Below, one piece after another: positions 36,343 to 44,756 of a stretch of 61,299 nt of DNA. The number at the start of each line of letters is the position of its first letter. The stretch's first letter is position 1. Made by a program: the position numbers and the translations under genes. This DNA is from CAZAQK01 sp046344715 (lineage in GTDB: Bacteria > Pseudomonadota > Alphaproteobacteria > Rickettsiales > SXRF01). The notes under the pieces were generated by a model that was given only the letters and a program-made list of their open reading frames with translations, was not told where the DNA came from and did no database searches. The stretch spans positions 1 through 61,299 of the forward strand of contig JBKDKX010000021.1 of assembly GCA_046344715.1 (NCBI GenBank), written 5' to 3'.

Positions 36343-37066
36343 GACTGTCCTGATTACCCGCGCCCGTGGGGATGAACAAACCCTGACCGATGCACTGCAT
36401 GATGTTGGATTGAATGTTATTAATGAGCCACTTACTGAAATTATCCTGCTGCACACCGCGCGCAGTGCGCTGGAATATGCGCTGCATAATGAACCGGATG
36501 CCGTACTTATCACCAGCAGGCATGGCGTGCGTGCGCTGGCATCGCTCACCACGCTACGTGACCTGCCGTTACTTTGTGTAGGAGAAGCAACGCTTGAGGC
36601 CGCGCTCTCGCTTGGCTTTCACCGCGCGGTGGTCACCGGTGAAACTGCGGATGATATGATTGATTATGTGCGCTCAGCCTATGATGATGATGCAAAATTT
36701 ATTTACCCCTCTGCCGAACATGTAAATACCGATCTGGTAGAAGCGCTGGCACAATACGGCATGAGTGTTGAGCGTGTGGTAGTGTATGAAGCACAGGCGG
36801 TGGCATCATTGTCGGATATATTGCTGGAACATATCAAGCATGGCCAGATAGATGCTATCACATTTCTCTCCCAGCGCGCTGCTACAATATTCACAACACT
36901 GTCAGAGCATACGGATATTAAACCCCTGTGCCATGAGATTCATGCCTGCTGCATGAGTGAAAATGTTGCTTCTGGCCTTGAGAAAGCCGTATGGAAGGCA
37001 GTACACATTGCTCGCAAGCCAACGCTTGCATCTGTCGCCGAGTGCGTAGATAATGCCCTGCGATGA
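36335..37066 (+). CDS. hemD: Uroporphyrinogen-III synthase
   Basis: The 243-residue protein has the low-identity HemD fold: TKTVLITRARGDEQTL at the start, AVLITSRHGVRAL in the first lobe, LLCVGEATLEAALSLGF in the linker region, and IDAITFLSQRAATIF in the second lobe. It cyclises hydroxymethylbilane in haem synthesis. Context is decisive: the next two genes are the mitofilin-like and HemY genes that follow hemD in many Alphaproteobacteria. It overlaps acpS by eight bases. Confidence 0.88.
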   Translation: MTKTVLITRARGDEQTLTDALHDVGLNVINEPLTEIILLHTARSALEYALHNEPDAVLITSRHGVRALASLTTLRDLPLLCVGEATLEAALSLGFHRAVVTGETADDMIDYVRSAYDDDAKFIYPSAEHVNTDLVEALAQYGMSVERVVVYEAQAVASLSDILLEHIKHGQIDAITFLSQRAATIFTTLSEHTDIKPLCHEIHACCMSENVASGLEKAVWKAVHIARKPTLASVAECVDNALR

Positions 37067-38184
37067 CAGATCACACTAAAGCACCTGAAACTGTAACCAC
37101 CTCCCGCCGCCTGAAGGCCATACCCAAATTTATTGGCACTATGGCGCTGTTGTTTGTCGCCTGGTTTTTACTGACGCAGGTGGCACCTCGCCTGACCATG
37201 GATATGTCTGATGCACCAGAAAATACTGCACCTGTATCTCAGGATATTTTACAGCAAAAAGAAGCAGAGATTGCAGCTCTCGGAAGCCGCATAGACCAGT
37301 TGGAAGCAAAGCTGAAAACCTTTGAAGAAGTGATAACCACTTCACACAGCGGCACCAGCACAGCGGATGAGCGCATCACTGCATTGCAGGAAAAAATTTC
37401 GCAGCTTGAATCCATCGCGATTAACGCCAGCCAGCAAAATACCGGCGAACTCAAAACAACACTTGCCAACCAGCAACAGGATATCGCCGCCATCAAAACA
37501 GACATGGAAAAACTCAAGGCAGAGAACAGCTCGCGCATTGCCGCCATTACCGCTTACACAGGCTTGCAGGATGCCGTGAATAAGGGAGAAACCTTTGCCC
37601 ATCACCTTACCTTGCTGGAAGAATTGCTAGTCACACGTGCAGACGCCAAAGATATGCTTGCCGCACTTGCACCATATGCACCCAAAGGATTGGTTACACG
37701 ACAAGAATTGCTTACGTCTTTTGAGAAGGCAGTATCTGCGGCGCTCTCGCCCGATACCAAACCGGATTCTGTACTTTCCAACTTAAAAACACTAGTGAAA
37801 GTTCGCAAGGTAGGCACACCCGAAGGCAGTGATGATGAAGCCATCATCGCCCGCGCGGAAACGGCATTACATACAGGAAAAGTTGAAGAGACCATTCAAT
37901 TACTGCGTGAACTTTCTCCGCAGGCGGCCAGTGCATTTGCTGGCTGGGTACAGTCAGCCGGTCAATTCATCAACGCCCAAAAGGTACTTGAATCGCTTCT
38001 GGTGCTGGTGATGCAGCCTGTGGTGACACAAGAAAAACCTCCCCTCGTTTCTGAGCCAGTGCCCCCAGCATCTCCTGCCCCGCTTCCAAAAGAACCCACC
38101 ATTGATACCACCTCAGAAGAGCAACCCGCAGCACCAGACGTGGCAGGCGAAGAATCTGTCAGCGAAACTGAAGAAACCCCATGA
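37063..38184 (+). CDS. Mitofilin-like inner-membrane protein
   Basis: The 373-residue protein has a short cytoplasmic N-terminus, one membrane helix (about 22-44), then a periplasmic coiled coil (about 65-165, EAEIAALGSRIDQLEAKLKT). A helical C-domain and a Pro/Glu-rich tail follow. Topology and position between hemD and hemY match the COG4223/alphaproteobacterial Mic60-like proteins. These shape intracytoplasmic membranes in some species. Overlap with hemD is ATGA-type. Confidence 0.82.
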   Translation: MTDHTKAPETVTTSRRLKAIPKFIGTMALLFVAWFLLTQVAPRLTMDMSDAPENTAPVSQDILQQKEAEIAALGSRIDQLEAKLKTFEEVITTSHSGTSTADERITALQEKISQLESIAINASQQNTGELKTTLANQQQDIAAIKTDMEKLKAENSSRIAAITAYTGLQDAVNKGETFAHHLTLLEELLVTRADAKDMLAALAPYAPKGLVTRQELLTSFEKAVSAALSPDTKPDSVLSNLKTLVKVRKVGTPEGSDDEAIIARAETALHTGKVEETIQLLRELSPQAASAFAGWVQSAGQFINAQKVLESLLVLVMQPVVTQEKPPLVSEPVPPASPAPLPKEPTIDTTSEEQPAAPDVAGEESVSETEETP

Positions 38185-39251
38185 TCAACCTGCTGCTGCT
38201 CCTTACCGCACTTACCATGTTTGGCATGGTTGCCGCGTGGGTAGCAGAAAATCCTGGCCTTGTTACCATCGTATGGGATAGCTGGCGGATTGATACCAGC
38301 TTTGCTTTCCTGATGTTTGCGGTGTGTTTTTCTGCGCTGCTGGTTGCCGTGGTGTTTACGGTTATTCGCACCATCATAAAAACTCCCGAAGAATGGTCAA
38401 CCAAACGCCAATTAAAATACCAGCGCAAGGGACTTACTGAGCTTACCTACAGCGTGGCATCGCTTGCGGCATCTGACATTAGCGGTGCGGAGGCTCACAC
38501 GCGCAAGGCAGAAAAACTGCTCGGCAAGACACCCATCACCCTGCTGCTTTCTGCACAGATTGCCCGCACGCGCGGCGATGATGCAAAAACAAAATTGCTG
38601 CTTGAGCAGTTGCTGGAACATAAAGAAACCGAATATCTGGCAGCGAGATCACTGAGCGATGCGGCAACCAAGCAAAATTTACTGCCACAGGCATTAGACC
38701 TTGCCAAGCGTGCCCACAGCATAAATCCTAAAGATAGCTCGTCTGTTGCGGCCATTGTTAGCCTGAATATCAAACTTTCGCAGTGGCAGGAAGCACTGCG
38801 CGCGATAGACCAGAACGCGCACAAAGGATTGATGCAACGCGCCGACATGCTTCGCCTGCGCGGGATCACACACTTTATGTATGCGCAGTCCCTAATGGAA
38901 CAAAACCGCGCAGAAGAAGCCTTACGGCAAGCCATAATGGCACGCAAAACACTGGGGCATTTTGTTCCTGCGACAAGCTTGCTTGCAAAGGCATACGCAG
39001 CATCGGGGCAATCTGATAAAGCCATTAGAATGCTCTTCAAGTCATGGCAGAAAAACAAGCACCCGCAGCTTGCTGCCATGATTCAGGGACTGGCCGCAAG
39101 CAACCACAAAAAATATGCAAAAATCCTAAAAATAGTTGGTACGAATGCTGACGATCTTGCGGCTCTATGGACATGCAGTGCATGTGGACACAGCCAGCCA
39201 GAATGGACACTGCACTGCCCTACATGCGATGGGTTTGATACGCTTGGGTGA
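38181..39251 (+). CDS. hemY: HemY-domain protein with C-terminal zinc ribbon
   Basis: The 356-residue protein has two N-terminal membrane helices with the HemY_N phrases VAENPGLVTIVWDSWRIDTS and KTPEEWSTKRQ. TPR-like helices follow. The C-terminus ends in a zinc-ribbon-like WTCSACGHSQPEW plus HCPTCDGFDTLG, typical of alphaproteobacterial versions. The E. coli protein is linked to porphyrin metabolism, but its biochemical role is unsettled. It overlaps the mitofilin-like gene by four bases. Confidence 0.88.
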   Translation: MINLLLLLTALTMFGMVAAWVAENPGLVTIVWDSWRIDTSFAFLMFAVCFSALLVAVVFTVIRTIIKTPEEWSTKRQLKYQRKGLTELTYSVASLAASDISGAEAHTRKAEKLLGKTPITLLLSAQIARTRGDDAKTKLLLEQLLEHKETEYLAARSLSDAATKQNLLPQALDLAKRAHSINPKDSSSVAAIVSLNIKLSQWQEALRAIDQNAHKGLMQRADMLRLRGITHFMYAQSLMEQNRAEEALRQAIMARKTLGHFVPATSLLAKAYAASGQSDKAIRMLFKSWQKNKHPQLAAMIQGLAASNHKKYAKILKIVGTNADDLAALWTCSACGHSQPEWTLHCPTCDGFDTLG

Positions 39252-39258
39252 GTTAACC

Positions 39259-39378
39259 GTCATTCCGGCGGAAGCCGGAATCCAGCTTACTTAAAAATTA
39301 AGACACCCAAAGCCTACTGACTTTTGCCTTTTCTGGATTCCGTGCTCGGCTTTCTACTGAAAGCCTCCACGGAATGAC
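39259..39378. repeat. Family D palindromic repeat
   Basis: GTCATTCC and GGAATGAC bound a 120-base element with inner CCGGAATCCAG and CTGGATTCC arms. It occupies the gap between convergent hemY and the lipoprotein gene and may act as a terminator-like hairpin. Confidence 0.75.
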
Positions 39379-39383
39379 AAACG

Positions 39384-39998
39384 CTACAACTGCGGCGCAT
39401 TCGTCGGGTCTGGCAGAATTTCCTGTGCTGAATCTGTCACCGGCACGGATAAATCACCGGCCTCTTTCTTTTCTTTATCAAGATCGGCTGGCATTTCCTT
39501 AAATATCGGCTTAGTGCTGGTCAGTCGATTCTCAGGTAATTTGGCAGTATTTTGCGCCAGTGTTGGGAGTGGCTTAGTGGCTACAACCGGCGGCGGCGCA
39601 GCGCCCGTGCCCTGATAACCCACCAGACGGGTTTCCCAACCTGGCATAGGCTGGCGGTAACAAACAATATCCTGCATTACCGCATAACAGTACGATGCAG
39701 GAATAGCGCGAGCCTGTTTTTTATCCTTTTCAGGATCATAGAACCACCATTCCTTCAGTTTCTTAGTGTTATGGCGCACATTATCGCGCACATTGGTGGC
39801 TACACGCTTGGCACTGCTTTTTGCCTGTGGCGGCACGGCATCCCGATAGGTTTTCGGGTCTTTCAGATCTTCGGTTTCAATTTCTTCGATTTCGTCGCCA
39901 TAAAGCGCATAGGCGGCAGCACCGCCAATGGCAATGTCGGTGGGTGCAAAGCCACAGCCAGTAAGCATCAGAAATGGTAAAACATAGTAAGCGCGCAC
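39384..39998 (-). CDS. Hypothetical lipoprotein
   Basis: The 204-residue protein begins with a lipoprotein signal (LPFLMLTGC, lipobox LTGC). It continues with a Glu/Asp-rich stretch, a basic helical part, YCYAVMQDIVCYRQPMPG with two cysteines, and a long Pro/Thr/Lys-rich tail. The CY..QDIVCYR..P phrase resembles a family of unnamed alphaproteobacterial lipoproteins. It is probably membrane-attached in the periplasm; function unknown. Confidence 0.8.
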   Translation of the reverse strand: MRAYYVLPFLMLTGCGFAPTDIAIGGAAAYALYGDEIEEIETEDLKDPKTYRDAVPPQAKSSAKRVATNVRDNVRHNTKKLKEWWFYDPEKDKKQARAIPASYCYAVMQDIVCYRQPMPGWETRLVGYQGTGAAPPPVVATKPLPTLAQNTAKLPENRLTSTKPIFKEMPADLDKEKKEAGDLSVPVTDSAQEILPDPTNAPQL

Positions 39999-40085
39999 GG
40001 GCTAACCTCATGTGTTAATGCCTGTATAAAAGCAAACTTTATGCCAAAGAGGTTAATATTATTACCACACCCCCTTGCGCGGAGC

Positions 40086-41537
40086 TTAAGATAACTTTTT
40101 CTTCAAAAGCTCATTTACTGCGGCAGGGTTGGCCTTGCCACCGGATGCCTTCAGCGTCTGGCCAACGAAGAATCCAAAGAGCTTATCCTTACCACTGCGA
40201 TACTCTGCAACCTTGTCGGGATTCGCTGCCATAACCTCATCGATGACTTTCTCGATTGCACCGAGGTCGGTTACCTGTTTCAGACCCTTTTCTTCGACGA
40301 TTGCGGCAGCATCTTTGCCGGTCTCCACCATGAAATCGAGCACATCTTTGGCAATTTTACCGGAGATGGTATTGTCTTCAATCAGCGCAAGCAGGCCTGA
40401 AAATTTTGCCGTATCGATGGGTGAATTTTCAATATCCACGCCGAGTTTATTGAGCCGGCCAAACAGTTCCGCCGTCATCCAGTTGGCGGCTAGTTTTGGG
40501 TTATGCTTGGCGGCGAGTTTTTCATAATACTGTGTGTAATTCTGCTCCGCTACGATCACACCTGCATCATATGCCGATAAGCCATACTGGCTCATATAGC
40601 GCGATTTTTTCTCATCCGGCAGTTCCGGCAGGGATGCTTTGATGGCATCCACGTACGCTTGCGTGATTTCCAGCGGCAGCAGGTCGGGGTCTGGGAAATA
40701 GCGGTAATCCATCGCATCTTCCTTGCTACGCATGGTGCGCGTTTCACCCTTGGTGGAATCAAACAGGCGCGTTTCCTGGTCAATCTTGCCGCCGGATTCT
40801 AAAATCTCCACCTGGCGCATTGCTTCAAACTCAATGGCTTTGTGCAGGAAGCGCACAGAATTCACGTTTTTGATTTCGCAGCGCGTGCCGTAAGGTTCTC
40901 CGGCTTTGCGCACCGATACGTTAGCATCGCAGCGCAAATTGCCTTTTTCCATATCGCCATCGCATGAGCCAATGTATCGCACAATGGAGCGCAGCTTCTT
41001 GATATACGCCGCAGCTTCATCGGCCGAGCGCATGTCCGGCTCCGACACAATTTCCATCAGCGCAACGCCTGCGCGGTTCAAATCAATATATGAATTCTTC
41101 GGGTTATATTCGTGCAAGCTCTTACCCGCATCCTGCTCAATGTGAATGCGTGTGACTCCCACTTTTTTCACCGAGCCATCCGGCATATCGAGCAGTATCT
41201 CGCCTTTGCCAACGATAGGATCAAGGAACTGGGAAATCTGGTACCCTTGCGGCAGATCAGCGTAAAAATAATTCTTGCGGTCAAACACGCTTTTTAAGTT
41301 TATGTGCGCGCCGATGGCAAGGCCTGTGCGCACCGCCTGCTCCACCGCTTTTTCATTAATAACCGGCAGCATCCCCGGCATGCCCGCATCAATGAATGAC
41401 ACATTCATATTTGGCTCTGCGCCATATTCTGTCGATGCACCAGAGAAAAGTTTAGATTTAGTGGTTATCTGCGCGTGCACTTCCAGCCCAATCACCAATT
41501 CCCAATCGCCCGTATTGCCTTTTATAATTTGGGTCAT
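40086..41537 (-). CDS. gatB: Aspartyl/glutamyl-tRNA(Asn/Gln) amidotransferase subunit B
   Basis: The 483-residue kinase-like subunit activates Glu-tRNA(Gln) and Asp-tRNA(Asn). It contains VIGLEVHAQITTKSKLFSG, the MPGMLPVIN loop, DRKNYFYADLPQGYQISQ and a C-terminal YqeY-like tail domain. Its N-terminus MTQIIKGNT is identical to the N-terminus of the DUF559 ORF just upstream, although six of the eight codons after ATG differ at the third base. Its start overlaps the DUF559 stop as ATGA. The protein looks full length. Confidence 0.97.
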   Translation of the reverse strand: MTQIIKGNTGDWELVIGLEVHAQITTKSKLFSGASTEYGAEPNMNVSFIDAGMPGMLPVINEKAVEQAVRTGLAIGAHINLKSVFDRKNYFYADLPQGYQISQFLDPIVGKGEILLDMPDGSVKKVGVTRIHIEQDAGKSLHEYNPKNSYIDLNRAGVALMEIVSEPDMRSADEAAAYIKKLRSIVRYIGSCDGDMEKGNLRCDANVSVRKAGEPYGTRCEIKNVNSVRFLHKAIEFEAMRQVEILESGGKIDQETRLFDSTKGETRTMRSKEDAMDYRYFPDPDLLPLEITQAYVDAIKASLPELPDEKKSRYMSQYGLSAYDAGVIVAEQNYTQYYEKLAAKHNPKLAANWMTAELFGRLNKLGVDIENSPIDTAKFSGLLALIEDNTISGKIAKDVLDFMVETGKDAAAIVEEKGLKQVTDLGAIEKVIDEVMAANPDKVAEYRSGKDKLFGFFVGQTLKASGGKANPAAVNELLKKKLS

Positions 41538-41983
41538 AGCCCCTCTCCCCTTGTGGGAGAGGGGTTGGGGAGAGGGGTAAAAATTGCAGCGAAAATAACT
41601 TGCAATACACCCTCCATATTTCCTAACACCTCATTATTCCAAAATCGTAACATCCTAAATCCTTGCTCAGCAAAAAATTGATCCCTTTTCTTATCATAAT
41701 ACTGTTGTGCAGCGTGTTGGCCACCGTCTAATTCAATGATGAGTTTCTTATCGAAGCACACAAAATCTGCGATGTATCTTTGCATCGGCACTTGCCGACG
41801 GAATTTATATTCAGCAAAACGTTTGGCTCGAAGCTGCCGCCATAATTGCTGCTCAGCATCTGTCATATTGCTGCGAAGTTGTTTGGCATTATCCAACAGA
41901 GAAGCCCCCTCTCCCCTACCCTCTCCCACAAGGGGAGAGGGGGAAGTAAGTATGTCTGTGTTGCCTTTGATTATCTGTGTCAT
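41534..41983 (-). CDS. DUF559 (VSR-like) endonuclease domain protein
   Basis: The 149-residue ORF has a DUF559/VSR-type PD-(D/E)XK nuclease core at about 40-130: EQQLWRQLRAKRFAEYKFRR, then YIADFVCFDKKLIIELDGG with the predicted acidic residues, and GFRMLRFWNNEVL. Residues 1-9 copy the GatB N-terminus. Residues about 14-26 (SPSPLVGEGRGEG) and the C-terminus (PLPNPSPTRGEGL) are translated from the inverted hairpins that bound the gene. It overlaps gatA (ATGA) and gatB (ATGA). An internal ATG (MTDAEQQLW) could be the original nuclease start. Confidence 0.85.
   Translation of the reverse strand: MTQIIKGNTDILTSPSPLVGEGRGEGASLLDNAKQLRSNMTDAEQQLWRQLRAKRFAEYKFRRQVPMQRYIADFVCFDKKLIIELDGGQHAAQQYYDKKRDQFFAEQGFRMLRFWNNEVLGNMEGVLQVIFAAIFTPLPNPSPTRGEGL
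41540..41945. mobile_element. Transposon-like unit: DUF559 gene between inverted family C hairpins
   Basis: The left end (41540-41577) has hairpin CCCTCTCCCC/GGGAGAGGGG followed inward by TTGGGGAGAGGGG. The right end (41905-41943) is its inverted copy with minor changes. The ends enclose about 330 bases that encode only the nuclease core. Outward hairpins and inward G-rich tails match the element in nadE. No target duplication is obvious at the ends themselves, but the gatB start occurs on both sides. Confidence 0.6.
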
Positions 41984-43470
41984 GCGGCCTCAGCGAGCTG
42001 GGGCTTCGCGTTAAAGCCTATGGCCTGCTCAAGCGCATATGCCGTGTTCAGCACGCATTCCTCATCAAAAGGTTTGCCGATGATCTGCAGGCCAAGCGGC
42101 AGGCCATCTTTATTGAGCGCACCCGGAATGGAAATGCCCGGCAGGCCCGCCATTGAGGTTGGCACGGTGAATACGTCATTCAGATACATCTCCACCGGAT
42201 CGCTAGGTTTATAATCAAACCCGAATGCCGCCGAAGGTGCTGTTGGTGTTAAAATTGCATCCACTTTTTCAAAGGCTTTGCGGAAATCCTCAGCGATCAG
42301 CCAGCGCACTTTTTGCGCTTTTTTGTAATACGCATCGTAATATCCGGCGGAGAGCACATACGTGCCAATCATGATACGGCGCTTGACTTCCTTGCCGAAA
42401 CCTGCCGCGCGCGTGGCTTCATATAAATCATTAAGGCCGCCGCCATCCGGCATCACCCGCAGGCCAAAACGCACACCATCATAGCGCGCAAGGTTGGAGG
42501 ATGCTTCCGCTGGCGCAATCACATAATACGTTGCCAGCGCATATTTCGTGTGCGGTAGTGTTATATCAATAATTTCCGCGCCCGCTTCCTTCAACAGTTT
42601 AATGCCATTATCCCACATGGCGGCGATTTCTGCATTGAGTCCATCAGGGCGATATTCTTTTGGAATGCCGATGCGTTTGCCTTTGATGTTGCCAGTAAGT
42701 GCCGCTTCAAAATCCGGCACCGGCATGTTTACTGATGTGGAATCTTTCGCATCATACCCGCACATGACGCGCAGCATAATAGCAGCATCACGCACATTGC
42801 GTGTGATTGGCCCCGCCTGATCCAGCGAGCTTGCAAACGCCACCACACCCCAGCGGGAGCAGCGGCCATAAGTCGGTTTGATGCCTACAATACCGCAGAA
42901 AGATGCTGGCTGGCGGATAGAACCACCCGTATCAGTGCCGAGTGCAATCGGGCATAAATCCGCCGCAACAGCAGATGCCGAGCCACCGGAAGAACCACCG
43001 GGAACCAGCGGCTCGCTGCTTCCTTTTTTCTGCCATGGGCTCCTGACATTACCGTAATATGATGTGATATTTGCCGAACCCATCGCGAATTCATCGAGGT
43101 TGAGTTTGCCGAGCATTACGCCACCCTGATTCCAGATATTCTGGGTGATGGTGGATTCATATTGCGGCTTGAAGCCATCCAGAATGTGTGAGGCAGCGGT
43201 GGTCAACACATCCTTCGTGCAGAATAAATCTTTAACACCAACAGGAATACCTTCAATCAACCCACCTGCGCCCTTTGCCAGTTTTGCATCAGAGGCCTTT
43301 GCCATTTCCATGGCCTTGTCGCGCGTGATGGTGATGAAGGCATTGTAATACGCGTTGGTTTTTTCAATTTCCTTCAAATGCGCATCGGCAAGTTCCACAG
43401 CAGAAAACTGCTTGGACTTCAAGCCGTCGCGCATGTCCGCGAGTGTTAATTTATTGAGGGATTTTGTCAT
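41980..43470 (-). CDS. gatA: Aspartyl/glutamyl-tRNA(Asn/Gln) amidotransferase subunit A
   Basis: The 496-residue amidase-signature enzyme releases ammonia from glutamine for transamidation. The Ser-cisSer-Lys triad is in GIPVGVKDLFCT (Lys), PGGSSGGSASAVAADL and ALGTDTGGSIRQPASF (nucleophilic Ser). The start at 43470 (MTKSLNKLTLADM) is preferred over an upstream ATG at 43545, which adds 25 basic residues foreign to the family. Its stop TGA overlaps the ATG of the DUF559 ORF; before the insertion this would have been the gatB start. Confidence 0.97.
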   Translation of the reverse strand: MTKSLNKLTLADMRDGLKSKQFSAVELADAHLKEIEKTNAYYNAFITITRDKAMEMAKASDAKLAKGAGGLIEGIPVGVKDLFCTKDVLTTAASHILDGFKPQYESTITQNIWNQGGVMLGKLNLDEFAMGSANITSYYGNVRSPWQKKGSSEPLVPGGSSGGSASAVAADLCPIALGTDTGGSIRQPASFCGIVGIKPTYGRCSRWGVVAFASSLDQAGPITRNVRDAAIMLRVMCGYDAKDSTSVNMPVPDFEAALTGNIKGKRIGIPKEYRPDGLNAEIAAMWDNGIKLLKEAGAEIIDITLPHTKYALATYYVIAPAEASSNLARYDGVRFGLRVMPDGGGLNDLYEATRAAGFGKEVKRRIMIGTYVLSAGYYDAYYKKAQKVRWLIAEDFRKAFEKVDAILTPTAPSAAFGFDYKPSDPVEMYLNDVFTVPTSMAGLPGISIPGALNKDGLPLGLQIIGKPFDEECVLNTAYALEQAIGFNAKPQLAEAA

Positions 43471-43675
43471 ATTTTTTTTCTTCTTCCAATTCTTCCATCG
43501 AAATCTGCGACAGTGCGCTTTGCAACCGCGCCAGCGTGGTTTCAATATCTTTTATCACCGCGTCGCGCTCGGCGTCCGTCGGTTGTGTGTCGGACTGAAC
43601 CATCTTCTTGAGACGCTCATTGATGCGCTCTGCCTCACCCGCTACGTAAGATGCTATGAATGCTTTATCGTCCAT
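43451..43675 (-). CDS. Small hypothetical helical protein in the gat operon
   Basis: The 74-residue acidic protein is predicted as two helices (INERLKKMVQSD and VIKDIETTLARLQSALSQI) with no motif I recognise. It overlaps the previous ORF by 11 bases and gatA by 20, so it is embedded in the operon. It could have a partner role with the membrane ORF upstream, or be a fast-evolving small protein. Confidence 0.55.
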   Translation of the reverse strand: MDDKAFIASYVAGEAERINERLKKMVQSDTQPTDAERDAVIKDIETTLARLQSALSQISMEELEEEKKYDKIPQ

Positions 43676-44309
43676 AAATCTCTTTAGGCCATTGTTTCTG
43701 ATTGGCTACTTGTGCGAGTAGTCTTGGGGTAATGATAATGTCTGGCATTATTTTAGGTTTGTTATTGGTAGAGTATTTTGTAGTATGTTTTAGTGAATAC
43801 TTCCAACTATTGAATCCTACAAACGCGGCAAAAAAACATGTTATAGCAGAAGATGTAGCCGCTAATATGAAATACTGATACACGCCAATACTAAGCAAAA
43901 CGACAACCATTGCAATGACCAAAACCTTAGAAAATGAATTCGATGAGGAAAGCATCTCTTTCGATGTTTTTTTGTATGAAAAAAGTATGCACACTGCCCA
44001 TAAAAAGAACAACCCTCCGACAACAGGATACCCCATTTTAATAGCAAGAATTCCTGCCAATCCTAATACTATAAGCAAGAAACCGACAAGACCACCCTGC
44101 GGTATATCACTAGGTACTTTAAAATGCCTAATCGCATCGAAATAGGCCATATTGACGTTATATTTTTTTTGAAACGCGTCTAGAAACATCATGTTTCTCT
44201 GGATATCCTTTCCTAATATTTGCCGAATATCCGTATCCGGCTTTATCCTAGATTTTCTTACCCACATTTCTGACGATAGAAATTCTATTATCTCTTGCTC
44301 TGTAGCCAT
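43665..44309 (-). CDS. Hypothetical membrane protein with DUF1493-like N-terminus
   Basis: The 214-residue protein has an N-terminal cytoplasmic domain of about 65 residues. Its KPDTDIRQILGKDIQRN and FLDAFQKKYNVNMAYFD segments resemble the acyl-carrier-like DUF1493 family but lack a clear phosphopantetheine Ser. Four hydrophobic helices follow between about 72 and 165, then a basic C-terminal tail. The gene is noticeably more AT-rich than gatC and gatA. Its ATG overlaps the gatC stop by one base (TAATG). The family link is tentative and the function unknown. Confidence 0.65.
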   Translation of the reverse strand: MATEQEIIEFLSSEMWVRKSRIKPDTDIRQILGKDIQRNMMFLDAFQKKYNVNMAYFDAIRHFKVPSDIPQGGLVGFLLIVLGLAGILAIKMGYPVVGGLFFLWAVCILFSYKKTSKEMLSSSNSFSKVLVIAMVVVLLSIGVYQYFILAATSSAITCFFAAFVGFNSWKYSLKHTTKYSTNNKPKIMPDIIITPRLLAQVANQKQWPKEIYGR

Positions 44310-44596
44310 TACTCAATCACCTTTGGCACAGAAAAACAGCCATACTCAGCACCGTGCGCATTTTTAAGCACCGCCTCTTGTTGGTTACCATCCGTCACTT
44401 CATCCTTGCGCCATGGTAATGCCATGTTCGCAACCGAGGTCATCTGCGGCACACCGTCGGTCTTCACTTCGGAAAGCTGCTCGATCCAGTTCAATATGCC
44501 GGTGATTTCTTTCGCGTAATGCTCTTTCTCGGCATCATCGAGTTTGATGCGGGCGAGCCTTGCAATTTTAGTTACGGTTGCTTTATCAAGAGACAT
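44309..44596 (-). CDS. gatC: Aspartyl/glutamyl-tRNA(Asn/Gln) amidotransferase subunit C
   Basis: The 95-residue belt subunit stabilises GatAB. It begins MSLDKATVTKIARLARIKLD and continues with ILNWIEQLSEVKTDGV and the C-terminal GCFSVPKVIE, all conserved. It heads the gat operon. Two unrelated ORFs separate it from gatA, which it normally adjoins. Confidence 0.95.
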   Translation of the reverse strand: MSLDKATVTKIARLARIKLDDAEKEHYAKEITGILNWIEQLSEVKTDGVPQMTSVANMALPWRKDEVTDGNQQEAVLKNAHGAEYGCFSVPKVIE

Positions 44597-44664
44597 AAAA
44601 TTCCTTGTATATCGGGGCAGTGCTGGTTTTAATGGCTTTATCGTTCAAAGACAAGTGTTAATGT

Positions 44665-44756
44665 GTCATCCTGAGTGGAGGCCGCAAGGCCGAAATCGAA
44701 GGATCTTTTGATGGTTGCATAAGATTCTTCGACTCGCTACGCTCGCTCAGAATGAC
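44665..44756. repeat. Family B palindromic repeat supplying the ruvX start codon
   Basis: GTCATCCTGAG and CTCAGAATGAC bound the element, with inner ATCGAAGGATC and GATTCTTCGA arms. The ATG within the final AGAATGAC is the apparent ruvX start. It lies between divergent gatC and ruvX. Confidence 0.78.
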
